Source of the DNA: Clostridium sp. NkU-1
GTDB taxonomy: Bacteria > Bacillota_A > Clostridia > Lachnospirales > Lachnospiraceae
Reading direction: 5' to 3'
Assembly: GCA_001312405.1 (NCBI GenBank)
Contig: BBDR01000018.1
Coordinates: 1-64,000, forward strand
Length of the DNA stretch: 64,000 nucleotides
The translations under genes were made by a program, and so were the position numbers. Below, one piece after another: positions 1 to 10,760 of this stretch (within the stretch, counting starts at the first letter, position 1; each line of letters opens with the position of its first letter). The notes beneath the pieces were generated by a model. That model was not told the DNA's origin. It searched no databases and saw nothing but the letters and a program-made list of their open reading frames with translations.

Positions 1-196
1 AAGGTACTTTGTGTTGTTCTGTCTCAACAGCAACTCGTTTATTCTATCACAGCGTTTCTGTTCTGTCAACACTTTTTTTTATTTTCTTTTTTTCACTGTT
101 TTTCGACAGCTGGTATATAGTATCACATCTTCATTACCATGTCAACTACTTTTTTTTCACTGCCTAGAAGGAAAAAAATAATCATTTGGAAATGAG
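1..196. other. intergenic DNA at the left edge, no gene seen
   Basis: AT-rich sequence with several T runs. I see no open frame, RNA or clear hairpin that would support a gene. It lies downstream of the tRNA-Ser gene, which is read leftward into it. Confidence 0.5.
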
Positions 197-284
197 CGGA
201 GAAAGAGGGATTTGAACCCTCGCGCCGGTTGCCCGACCTACACCCTTAGCAGGGGCGCCTCTTCGGCCTCTTGAGTATTTCTCC
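197..284 (-). tRNA. tRNA-Ser (anticodon GCU)
   Basis: Read on the minus strand, the 88-nt sequence folds as a class II tRNA. The acceptor stem GGAGAAA pairs with TTTCTCC and the discriminator base is G. The anticodon loop is CTGCTAA with GCT in the middle. A long variable arm, the GGTTCAAATCC T-loop region and an AG-rich D-arm are present. The long variable arm and GCT anticodon identify serine. CCA is not encoded. Confidence 0.95.
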
Positions 285-370
285 GTAGTTCATAGCTTCC
301 ATATGATGTGTCTATCAAAGAAATTCTTTTCCAGACGCATTAACAATTATACAAGATATATTTCGACTTG

Positions 371-1084
371 TCAACCTATTTTTAGATTTATTTCCTCCTG
401 TATTTTGTCGTGTACCATTTCCGCAATCTGGATGGTTTTCAGCTTCTGATAATCCTCTGCATAAACCGGCTTTAAGAAACAAACCTGCACGGTCTGTTTT
501 CTGGAAGAATTCTCATCAAAGGGCTTAAAACAGTCGATCAATGCCACCGGCACAATGGGACATTTGGCATTTACAGCACTTTTAAAGGTTCCTCCCTTAA
601 ATGCCAGGAGTTTATTTCCCTCACGGCTGCGGGTCCCCTCTGGGAAGATTACAAAGTTCTTTCCCATTTTTACCTTTTCCGCCATCTTAGTTATGATTTC
701 CATAGAAGCCCTGATGTCCTGACGGTCAATGGAAAAACCATCAAGGGCCTTGATTACCTGTTTTACTAATATAAGCTTGGCGGCTTCTTTCTTCACTACC
801 ACGCTAAAAGGACTGGGGCAGGCTTCCATAAGAGCCAGTACGTCAAACAATCCCTGATGGTTCGGAAACAGAATAAAGCCATTTTCAGTAGGAAGATTCT
901 CGACTCCCTGAACTTCTACCTTAATACGTCCTGTTCTGTTTACTGTTTTCACTACATGGCGGAGGTAATCATAGCGCTGCTCCTCGGTGTGGGTATCTTT
1001 CGGAAGTCCCATCCTCCATATGCGGTAAAACCATACGGGGACACGAAAAAGATTTCTTATTACCATATAAAAGATACGATTCAT
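371..1084 (-). CDS. plsC: 1-acyl-sn-glycerol-3-phosphate acyltransferase (PlsC family)
   Basis: The 237-residue product matches the PlsC/LPLAT family in length and motifs. The catalytic NHxxxxD motif is present as NHQGLFD near residue 75, and the phosphate-binding motif as FPEGTRSREG near residue 145. Members acylate lysophosphatidic acid to phosphatidic acid at the inner face of the membrane. The N-terminus is hydrophobic/amphipathic. An RBS (GGAGG) precedes the ATG. It starts 4 bases after the fumarase beta gene stops, so it is probably its operon partner. The exact acyl donor cannot be told from sequence. Confidence 0.9.
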   Translation of the reverse strand: MNRIFYMVIRNLFRVPVWFYRIWRMGLPKDTHTEEQRYDYLRHVVKTVNRTGRIKVEVQGVENLPTENGFILFPNHQGLFDVLALMEACPSPFSVVVKKEAAKLILVKQVIKALDGFSIDRQDIRASMEIITKMAEKVKMGKNFVIFPEGTRSREGNKLLAFKGGTFKSAVNAKCPIVPVALIDCFKPFDENSSRKQTVQVCFLKPVYAEDYQKLKTIQIAEMVHDKIQEEINLKIG

Positions 1085-1088
1085 TTTT

Positions 1089-1640
1089 TTAATCCTCCCT
1101 GTATCTTTCTATGGCTGTTTCATATAAATTGTTTCCTTTGCTGTCTATGACAACCACCACTGGAAAGTCTTTGATTTCCAAACGCCTTATGGCCTCTGTT
1201 CCTAAATCCTCATAAGCAATTACTTCAGAGGCAAGGATGCATTTTGAAAGAAGGGCCCCGGCCCCTCCCACCGCAGCAAAGTAAACGGACTCGTTTCTTA
1301 CGATGGCTTCGATAACTTCTTTGCTTCTTTTTCCTTTTCCTATCATTCCCCCCATTCCCATATCAAGCAGAAGGGGTGTGTACTTATCCATGCGGCTGGC
1401 CGTAGTCGGCCCTGCGGAACCGATGGGGCGTCCTTCCCTGGCCGGGGATGGCCCCATATAATAAATCATGTTTCCTTTTATATCAAATGGAAGATTTCCA
1501 TTTTGGTCCAAAGCTTCTTTCATTCTTTTATGAGCAGCATCCCGGGCAGTATAAATAGTCCCAGTCAGATAAACATAATCCCCTGCACTCAAGCTTTTTG
1601 CATCTTCCCTGCTGATCGGTACTTTTATGTGATGATCCAT
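1089..1640 (-). CDS. fumB: fumarase-type Fe-S hydro-lyase, beta subunit (class I fumarase C-terminal domain)
   Basis: The 183-residue protein matches the C-terminal domain of class I fumarases and L(+)-tartrate dehydratases, which in many anaerobes is a separate subunit. The segment GPTTASRMDKYTP and the Gly-rich GMGGMIGKGKRS stretch are family hallmarks, and KD-FPVVVVIDSKGN lies near the end. I chose the ATG at 1640 because GGAGG sits 5 bases upstream; in-frame codons further upstream lack an RBS. It follows the alpha subunit by 27 bases. The pair should interconvert fumarate and malate; tartrate dehydratase is the main alternative. Confidence 0.85.
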   Translation of the reverse strand: MDHHIKVPISREDAKSLSAGDYVYLTGTIYTARDAAHKRMKEALDQNGNLPFDIKGNMIYYMGPSPAREGRPIGSAGPTTASRMDKYTPLLLDMGMGGMIGKGKRSKEVIEAIVRNESVYFAAVGGAGALLSKCILASEVIAYEDLGTEAIRRLEIKDFPVVVVIDSKGNNLYETAIERYRED

Positions 1641-1667
1641 GGTTTCCTCCATTCTTTGCTCCACTCA

Positions 1668-2509
1668 TTATATGACTCTGTGTGCATGCCTGTTTACATG
1701 ACAGCAGATATTGACTGCTACAGGCAGTCCGGCTATGTGGGTCGGATAAGTTTCAATGTTTACGGCCAGGGCAGTAATCCTTCCTCCCAGACCCCCGGGT
1801 CCGATTCCAAGCTTATTGATTTTTTCAAGCATCTCTGATTCCAGTTCCTTTACATACGGAACCCTGGATGGTTTCTCAATATCCCTGGTCAAAGCCTGCT
1901 TGGCTAACTGAGCACATTTTTCAAAGGTTCCGCCGATCCCCACTCCAACGACCATGGGAGGACATGCATTTGGCCCGGCTTCCTTAACGGCAGTTAATAT
2001 GGAATCCTTGATTCCTTCCAGTCCATCCGCAGGCTTTAGCATGAATATACGGCTCATGTTTTCACTTCCAAATCCTTTGGGAGCCACTGTAATATCAATC
2101 TGATCTCCGCTTACAACTTCATAATGGATGACCGCAGGGGTATTATCCTTTGTATTCACTCGTTCCACCGGCTCCACCACAGATTTTCTTAAGTATCCTT
2201 CCCCATATCCTTCTCTTACTCCCTGATTAATTGCATCGGTAAGATTGCCGCCTTCTATATGTACGTCCTGCCCTATCTTTACAAAAATCACTGCCATCCT
2301 GTATCCTGGCAGATAGGAATCATATCTTCCCCCGCAATTTTCAAGTTTTCCTTCAACTGACAGAGCACCTGTCTGCCAAGGGGAGATGTTTCTTCATCCA
2401 CTGCCTTTAGAAATACCCGTTCCATATCATTTGACAGCGCATGGTTGGCCTCTATGCACATTTCTTTCACGTTCTTTGTTATTTCTTCAATTCTAACCGT
2501 TCTGATCAT
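1668..2509 (-). CDS. fumA: fumarase-type Fe-S hydro-lyase, alpha subunit (1 frameshift)
   Basis: About 281 residues, the usual size of the separate catalytic alpha subunit of class I fumarases, which carries an oxygen-sensitive 4Fe-4S cluster. Cysteine ligand candidates lie in PICQDTG (about residue 68), in NACPPMVVGVG and in NICCHVNRHA near the end. The reading frame breaks close to 2295, just after CQDTG: one G appears to be missing before ATGGCAGTG, and the sequence continues in the next frame as MAVIFVKIGQDVHIEG. RBS GGAGG precedes the ATG at 2509. I read the break as a sequencing deletion. The alternative substrate is tartrate. Confidence 0.85.
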
Positions 2510-2587
2510 ATATTCCTCCAGATATGCAGGTCCCTTTGTTTTATTTCATCATAAATGATTCTTATTGTGAAATCAAGTTCAAACACA

Positions 2588-2631
2588 AAATAAGGCTGGG
2601 AATGCTTTATTTATCATTCCCGGCCTTATTT
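2588..2631. terminator. intrinsic terminator, possibly bidirectional
   Basis: A 17-base arm (aaataaggctgggaatg) is matched by cattcccggccttattt across an 11-base loop, with only one wobble or mismatched position. A/T runs flank both sides. It lies between the Rrf2 gene and the fumarase operon and would end Rrf2 transcription on the minus strand. Confidence 0.85.
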
Positions 2632-2690
2632 AAAGGAAAATCGGTTCACTCAAAATCCATCCAACGGCTAGTTTGCTTTCATTAAGAAAA

Positions 2691-3122
2691 TCATGCCTTA
2701 GAATCGAGGCGATTCCGAATCAGCTTTTCCTGAATATCTTTTATCGTGATTTCTTCCATTCTTCTTCTGCAAAGCTCATTTAAATCCCCATAAATCTCAT
2801 CCATGACCCCTGACATTCCGGAAGCAATCATACAGGGGGTATCTACATTTCCGGATTTCCAGGAAGAGGATACAAAGGTAACATCTAGAGCATCACAAAT
2901 GCTTCTTAAATTTACTTCAGAGGAATCTTTTGCAAAATGATAGCCGCCCTCCAGCCCTTCCTTTGTTGTGATGATTCCGGCCTTTTTTAATTTTGCCATC
3001 ACTTTTCTTACCCGGGCAGGATTGGTGCATACATTGGAAGCCAGCTCTTCACTGGAAATGGTTGTCTTCCTCTGGTTTAAATAAACTACTCCATGAACCG
3101 CTACTGCAAACTCACTTGTCAT
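2691..3122 (-). CDS. Rrf2-family transcriptional regulator
   Basis: The 143-residue protein has the Rrf2 winged helix at its N-terminus: EFAVAVHGVVYLNQ, then ISSEELASNVCTNPARVRKVMAKLKKAGII, then the wing GGYHFAKD. IscR and NsrR bind an Fe-S cluster through three closely spaced cysteines in the C-terminal half. Here that stretch shows one cysteine (PCMIASG) and then none until the LCRRR further on, so cluster binding like IscR is doubtful. It stands alone between terminators or gaps. Its target is unknown; the nearby Fe-S fumarase is one possibility by context only. Confidence 0.85.
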   Translation of the reverse strand: MTSEFAVAVHGVVYLNQRKTTISSEELASNVCTNPARVRKVMAKLKKAGIITTKEGLEGGYHFAKDSSEVNLRSICDALDVTFVSSSWKSGNVDTPCMIASGMSGVMDEIYGDLNELCRRRMEEITIKDIQEKLIRNRLDSKA

Positions 3123-3315
3123 ACGAATCCCCTATTTCATAGGCATGATTTTCTAAGTGAAGTCAAACGAAATTCCGACCTGACTTTGAAAATCAGCCGT
3201 TCGATGAGCCGTTAAGCAAATCGAACCTCATTTATCTGTAATTGATATAGTTTCAGTTTATATTTTATCAATTTGGCGGATCAATGTCAAGGGGACTTCC
3301 TTTACTTCATGGAAT

Positions 3316-3588
3316 TCAGCGGCTTTTGGATAATCCAATTTTTACTATCAGGTCTTTCAGTTCCTCAATCGCCTGGCTTTCATCATCCCCGGCGGCTGTT
3401 ATTGTTACCTCCTCTTCCTGTTTGACTGCTAATCTCATAATAGCCAGAGGATTTTTCAGATCAGCTTCCATTTTTTCTTTTTTTAATAAGAGATGAGAGG
3501 TAAATCTCCTGGCTGCTGCAGCCAGATCTCCTGCCGGCCTGGCATGAATCCCCATTGCATCCTGAACTACAAATTCAAACTGCTTCAC
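3316..3588 (-). CDS. HPr-family phosphocarrier protein with Asn in place of Ser46
   Basis: The 90-residue protein is an HPr. GIHARPAG puts the phosphorylatable histidine exactly at residue 15 when the GTG at 3588 is used; that GTG follows a perfect AGGAGG by 6 bases. In Firmicutes HPr the regulatory Ser46 lies in a K-S-I-M-G motif. Here the aligned positions read K45-N46-P47-L48-A49, so the HPr-kinase target is missing. The gene is the last of the cellobiose PTS operon, 13 bases after the glycosidase. I infer a dedicated phosphocarrier that passes phosphate to the sugar IIA but cannot act as the CcpA corepressor. Confidence 0.88.
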   Translation of the reverse strand: MKQFEFVVQDAMGIHARPAGDLAAAARRFTSHLLLKKEKMEADLKNPLAIMRLAVKQEEEVTITAAGDDESQAIEELKDLIVKIGLSKSR

Positions 3589-3601
3589 AAAGCACCTCCT
3601 G

Positions 3602-5063
<1,462 letters not shown>

Positions 5064-5071
5064 TTAATGGT

Positions 5072-5413
5072 TTATTCCTGATTTTCCAAGCGTATCAAAC
5101 GCTTTTCCCAATTTTCAAAGATTTTGATCATTTGTTTTGCAATATTGATTTCACTGTATATGGTCATTAACGTATCCTGTGCATGGGCGAAAATCAATGA
5201 ATACTCTGCTTTTTCTCCTCTGGTTTCTCCCTGGATGGCATCTGTCTGGATCCGATGTGCTTCTGTAATCTTTTTCTGTGCTTCCTTCATCTTTTCATTT
5301 GCCAAAATAAAATCCTGGTCAGCAATGGCTGTCAATGCTTCCTTGCACAGTAAGCGTGCATCTCCCGCATTCATAATAATGCTCATTGCAGATTCTAGTG
5401 TTTTTTCATCCAT
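5072..5413 (-). CDS. celC: PTS lactose/cellobiose-family IIA component
   Basis: The 113-residue protein is all-helical and matches the lac-family IIA fold. The motif FAHAQDTLMT carries the phosphorylated histidine (first His of HAQD). Residues such as AGDARLLCKEALTAI at the N-terminus are conserved. The ATG at 5413 is preferred because AAGGGTG lies at a good distance. It relays phosphate from HPr to the IIB protein. It follows celB by about 17 bases and precedes the glycosidase by 32. Confidence 0.92.
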   Translation of the reverse strand: MDEKTLESAMSIIMNAGDARLLCKEALTAIADQDFILANEKMKEAQKKITEAHRIQTDAIQGETRGEKAEYSLIFAHAQDTLMTIYSEINIAKQMIKIFENWEKRLIRLENQE

Positions 5414-5430
5414 TTTTATCACCCTTCTTA

Positions 5431-6695
5431 TTATTCTACTTCTTTTCCGCTGCTTTTTTTCTCAACTTCTACTTCCTGGCTGTCATATATACGGAAGAAT
5501 GGATACCATATTACGGTTGAAAGCAATGCACAGACAGCCATTAAAATAATACCTTTGATACTTCCCGTTGTCAGCCATGTGGAAATAGGGAATGGACAAT
5601 ACCACATATCAAAAACCCTTGTTGGAATAGGTGCAAATGGAATTACCTTTGTAAAAATCCAGACTACTGCAGGAAGTACGATCCAATCAGCCACATAGGG
5701 ATCATCATGATGGGATTCCATGCAATACATCCGAATACTACCGGCTCATTAATATTAAAAATTGCAGGGGCTAAACAGGCGCGTCCCAATGCCCTTAATT
5801 TATTGCTTTTTGCAAATATGAGCATGATAACCAACGGCAATGTACAGCCGATTCCGCCAATCCATAGATAAGCAGAATATACCGTAGGATCAGTGACCAG
5901 ATTCAAAGTCTCATGGGTAGCTGTTCCGGCCGCCGCCATACTTACGTTAGCAGTAATGGCCATGAGCATTGCCGGTTTATAGACCGGTGTAAGAACCCAG
6001 CTTGAAATTCCCATAGAATATAAAAAGCAAACAAGAAAAAGGGAAAGGGCAAATCCCCATGGGGTCTGCATTACATTGGAAATCGGCATAAATAACGCCA
6101 GCAGAATATTATAAATATCAATTCCAAGCAGATCTACCAAAACCCAGAGGGAACAAACAACAATACCAATCGGCAGCATGGAATCAAACCATGCCTTGAC
6201 AAAATCCGGGATCACAGAATCTTCTTTAAAAAATGAGAACTTCCCGAAAATCACCATTATAAAACCCGTGAATACACCTGCGGTAATCGCTACAAACATG
6301 CCTCCGGCTCCTAAAGATGCATGGGAAAACCCTGGTACACCATCTTTGATCACCTGTGGAGAAATAATAATTAAAAATGCTACTACACCGGTAAGCGCCG
6401 CAATGATCCTTTGCTTGCGCAGACGCTTTTTTTCCATTAAATTAAATGGTATTAAAAATGCAATGAACAATGACAACAATCCCATTGTCCAACCAAAGGG
6501 AGTCCAGAAATTAGGCCACCACTGCCAGCCGAACACTTCTCCCGGAACAGTTAAAAAGCAGAATATTGATCCTAATAAAATAAACGGAAGCACCTGCATG
6601 ATAGAATCTTTTAAGGTGGTAACCCAGACATTGTTATTAATTTTATTCATCTTTGGTGCAAAACTGTGCTCTAACCAATGAATTAGCTGTTTCAT
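5431..6695 (-). CDS. celB: PTS cellobiose-family IIC permease (1 frameshift)
   Basis: A multi-pass membrane protein of about 421 residues in the EIIC-Lac/Cel family. NINEPVVFG near residue 325 is the family's sugar-site signature. Many hydrophobic helices are visible, for instance around residues 30-50, 70-90 and 100-120. The frame breaks close to 5700, after NPIMMIPMWL, and continues as ADWIVLPAVVWIFTKVI; this break is not in a long homopolymer. It transports a beta-glucoside such as cellobiose with coupled phosphorylation. It starts about 22 bases after celA. Confidence 0.9.
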
Positions 6696-6717
6696 TTTTC
6701 TCCTCCTCCTTATTCCC

Positions 6718-7023
6718 TCAGCTCATTTCGCCAAGCAAATGATCCAGGGCCATTTCTCCATTTAATGTTGAATAATATTCCGGCTTCATTAAGATGACCT
6801 TCACATCCTTTCCGCCTGTATATTCTTCAATCTCATCCAGAATATAAGCCAGGTGAGGTCCTACCATAAGAGCATCAATTTCATCAATATAGTTCTCAAT
6901 TTCACTTTCCCCTCTGGCCTTTACATTGATCTCCACTTTTCTTGCGGCCACTGCCTTTCTAATATTAGCTGCCATAAACCCGGAGCTTGCACCGGATCCG
7001 CAAACAAGTAAAACATTTAACAT
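6718..7023 (-). CDS. celA: PTS lactose/cellobiose-family IIB component
   Basis: The 101-residue protein starts with the IIB phosphate loop, VCGSGASSGFMA, in which Cys (about residue 9) carries the phosphoryl group. The rest fits the small Rossmann-like IIB fold (GPHLAYILDEIEEY). A strong RBS (AAAGGAGG) precedes the ATG. It is the first gene of the five-gene PTS operon read leftward from the divergent intergenic region. Confidence 0.93.
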   Translation of the reverse strand: MLNVLLVCGSGASSGFMAANIRKAVAARKVEINVKARGESEIENYIDEIDALMVGPHLAYILDEIEEYTGGKDVKVILMKPEYYSTLNGEMALDHLLGEMS

Positions 7024-7158
7024 AAATAAAATCCTCCTTTATCTGTATACTATGGTTTATGAGAAGCAGTCTGTATCCCCTCATAAAAAGATGCTGAAAA
7101 CAAATTTTAGTTTTCATAATTTATTTGATGTATTCATTATGACTTTTTTTTATTTATA

Positions 7159-7205
7159 ATTCCACCAGACATTTGCACATGGAGGGTGCAAATGTCTGGT
7201 GGAAT
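7159..7205. repeat. perfect 20-bp inverted repeat, probable operator
   Basis: attccaccagacatttgcac (7159-7178) is followed by a 7-base spacer and its exact reverse complement (7186-7205). It is not followed by a T run in either direction, so it does not look like a terminator. It lies between the PTS operon and its regulator gene, and its right arm reaches the likely -35 position of the regulator promoter. I infer a binding site for the PRD regulator; a structured RNA element is the alternative. Confidence 0.75.
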
Positions 7206-7228
7206 AATCCTTTCTATACTCTTATAAT
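7200..7228 (+). promoter_or_regulatory. putative promoter of the PRD regulator gene
   Basis: A perfect -10 box TATAAT (7223-7228) lies 21 bases before the ATG. Seventeen bases upstream the -35 position reads TGGAAT, a poor match that overlaps the inverted repeat. A weak -35 covered by an operator would suit an activator-controlled or self-controlled promoter. Confidence 0.45.
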
Positions 7229-7249
7229 AGACAGAAGGAGGATTTTACT

Positions 7250-9172
7250 ATGGGGCCAAAACTATTAAAATTAATTCGTATTATGCTGATGCATACAAAC
7301 GAAATGACTGCTTCTGCTTTAGCTGCTGAGATGGGGGTATCGGAACGCAGCATTAAAAATTACATTTCAGAAATCAATGACAACCATCCTCAGACCATCC
7401 GCTCTTCCAGGAAGGGGTATTCGATCCAGGCGGAGGCCGGAAGAAAAGTATTAAATGATTCCGGAACTCACATCCCCCAATCCTCTCAGGAAAGGATGGT
7501 TTATATTATCAATCTTTTGATCAAACAGGAAGCCGGCATTGACGCATACGATTTATGCGATACCATATACATCAGCTACTCCACTTTAAAAAAATGAACT
7601 GGGAGCTGTAAAAAAAAGAAGCTGAACCAGTTTGATTTAAAGCTTGTGAACCAAAAGGACAATTTGTTCATTGAGGGACTGGAAAAAAACAAACGCCGTC
7701 TGCTAAGCTCTATTTTATACGATGAATCCAACATTAACTTTGTAAGCCTGAAAACCATACAGCATGTTTTTCCTGATATTGAAATTGAATATATTAAAAA
7801 TACATTGCTGAATATTTTTGATAAATACCAATATTTTGTCAATGACTATTCTCTGATCAATATTGTTCTGCACATCACCATAGCCATTGACAGAATCAAA
7901 AATCACAATATCAATACCCAGGATGTGAAAGAGCTGGCGCAGATACGGCATCACGAATATGAACTGGCAAGCCAGGTAACAAAAGAATTGGAAGATCATT
8001 TTCATATCACATATAGTGACGCGGAAATATATGAACTTGCCCTTCTGCTGATTTCCAGAGCTACCACCATTGATTATAAAAGCATAACCACTGCTAATTT
8101 AGAGGACTTTATCGGCAAGGAATGCTTTGACCTGGTGGAGGAGATGATCCAGTCAGTCAATGCCTATTACTATATTGATCTATCGGAACCTGAATTCCTG
8201 ATCCGGTTTGCCATTCATATTAGAAATTTACTTCAAAGATCAAAGAACCAGCAATTTTCAAAAAATCCTTTAACCGAAGAAATTAAAACTTCCTGCCCAT
8301 TAATTTATGATGTCTCCGTATATTTATCCGGAATCATCAAAGACCGTACAGGGATCATCATTAATGACGATGAAATTGCATATATCACCTTTCACCTGGG
8401 GAGCACTCTGGAAGCTCAAAAAAGCCTTAATAAAAAAGTGACTGCTATTTTATACTGCCCGAACTATTATGATTTAAATATACGTCTGACAGATACCATC
8501 AATCAGCACTTCTCCTGTGAGATGCTGATAACCAACATCATAACGGATGATACTTTACTGGAACAGGTTCCTAAATGCGATTTTATTATGTCTACGGTAC
8601 CGCTTCATGGCTATTATGGAATGGATATCGTCCATATCGGAATGTTTTTTACGGATAAGGATATTTCTGTGATCAGAAATAAAATTACATCCGTAAGAAT
8701 CAATAAAAGAAAAGCGACCTTTAAGAATTATCTGGAACTTCTGATTATTCCTGAATTTTTTGAAAGAAGAAATGATTTAAAAACAGAGAGGGATGCAATC
8801 GAATATATGGCAGGTAAAATGCACCGGATGGGTTATGTAAACGAAACATTCCGGGAAGATATCTACATGCGTGAAAAACTTTCTTCCACTGCCTTTTATG
8901 ATTTTGCAATCCCCCATGCAATGAAAATGCATGCAGAAAAAACCGGGCTTAACATATTGATTTCTGATTCACCTGTCTCATGGAACGGAAAGCCCGTTTC
9001 CTTAATAATCATGATGTGCTTTAACAAGAATGACCGGTACATTTTTAATGAAATTTTTGAGCCTCTTACCATGATGCTCACTGACAGGGAATTGATTAAA
9101 AAACTGATCCAGGTCAAAGACCATGAAACCTTTATTCAAATGCTGACCGATAACCTGGAAGTGACCTTCTAG
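7250..9172 (+). CDS. PRD-domain transcriptional regulator with EIIA domain, LicR/CelR type (1 frameshift)
   Basis: A protein of about 640 residues. An N-terminal HTH (MTASALAAEMGVSERSIKNYISEIN) is followed by a second HTH region, two PRD domains (the second contains DEIAYITFHLGSTLEAQ), an EIIB-like stretch and a C-terminal EIIA domain whose phosphorylation motif is FAIPHAMK near residue 555. Such proteins activate PTS operons when phosphorylation on the PRDs signals need and substrate. The frame breaks at the A run near 7585-7591. RBS AGGAGG supports the ATG. It is divergent from the cel operon, which is its likely target. Confidence 0.88.
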
Positions 9173-9195
9173 TTCAGATTTCATAGCCGCTCATA

Positions 9196-9233
9196 AAAAA
9201 GTTGTCCTGGCTTTTTAAGCTGGACAACTTTTT
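9196..9233. terminator. bidirectional intrinsic terminator
   Basis: aaaaagttgtcc (9196-9207) pairs with ggacaacttttt (9222-9233) over a 14-base loop, with A and T runs on the two sides. It lies between the convergent PRD regulator and CorC-like genes and can serve both. Confidence 0.9.
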
Positions 9234-9248
9234 ATGGGTATTTTTAAA

Positions 9249-10566
<1,318 letters not shown>

Positions 10567-10634
10567 GCTGGTATTCCTCCTTTTTTTAGGACATGTTCGT
10601 CCATGCAGGATTTTCCTGCTAAATTTCAATAAAG

Positions 10635-10684
10635 AAAAGACTTTGGATGCAGTAAAGTTAATATAGCTGCATTCAAAGTCTTTT
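10635..10684 (-). terminator. gyrA terminator
   Basis: aaaagactttggatgcag (10635-10652) pairs with ctgcattcaaagtctttt (10667-10684), one wobble/mismatch. On the minus strand a T-rich tail follows. It lies 77 bases after the gyrA stop codon. Confidence 0.85.
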
Positions 10685-10760
10685 ACTGCTGATTATTGAT
10701 GGTACATATTATAATATAAAAAAATTATATATTACCATATCTTTGGTGTTAAAATTTTTT

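Noticed and set aside
2280..2310. Programmed frameshift in the fumarase alpha gene
   Set aside because: There is no slippery heptamer or downstream structure, and many other genes show similar 1-base losses, so an assembly error is simpler.
7159..7205. The inverted repeat as an intrinsic terminator or an IS end
   Set aside because: No T run follows it in either direction and there is no transposase or target duplication nearby.
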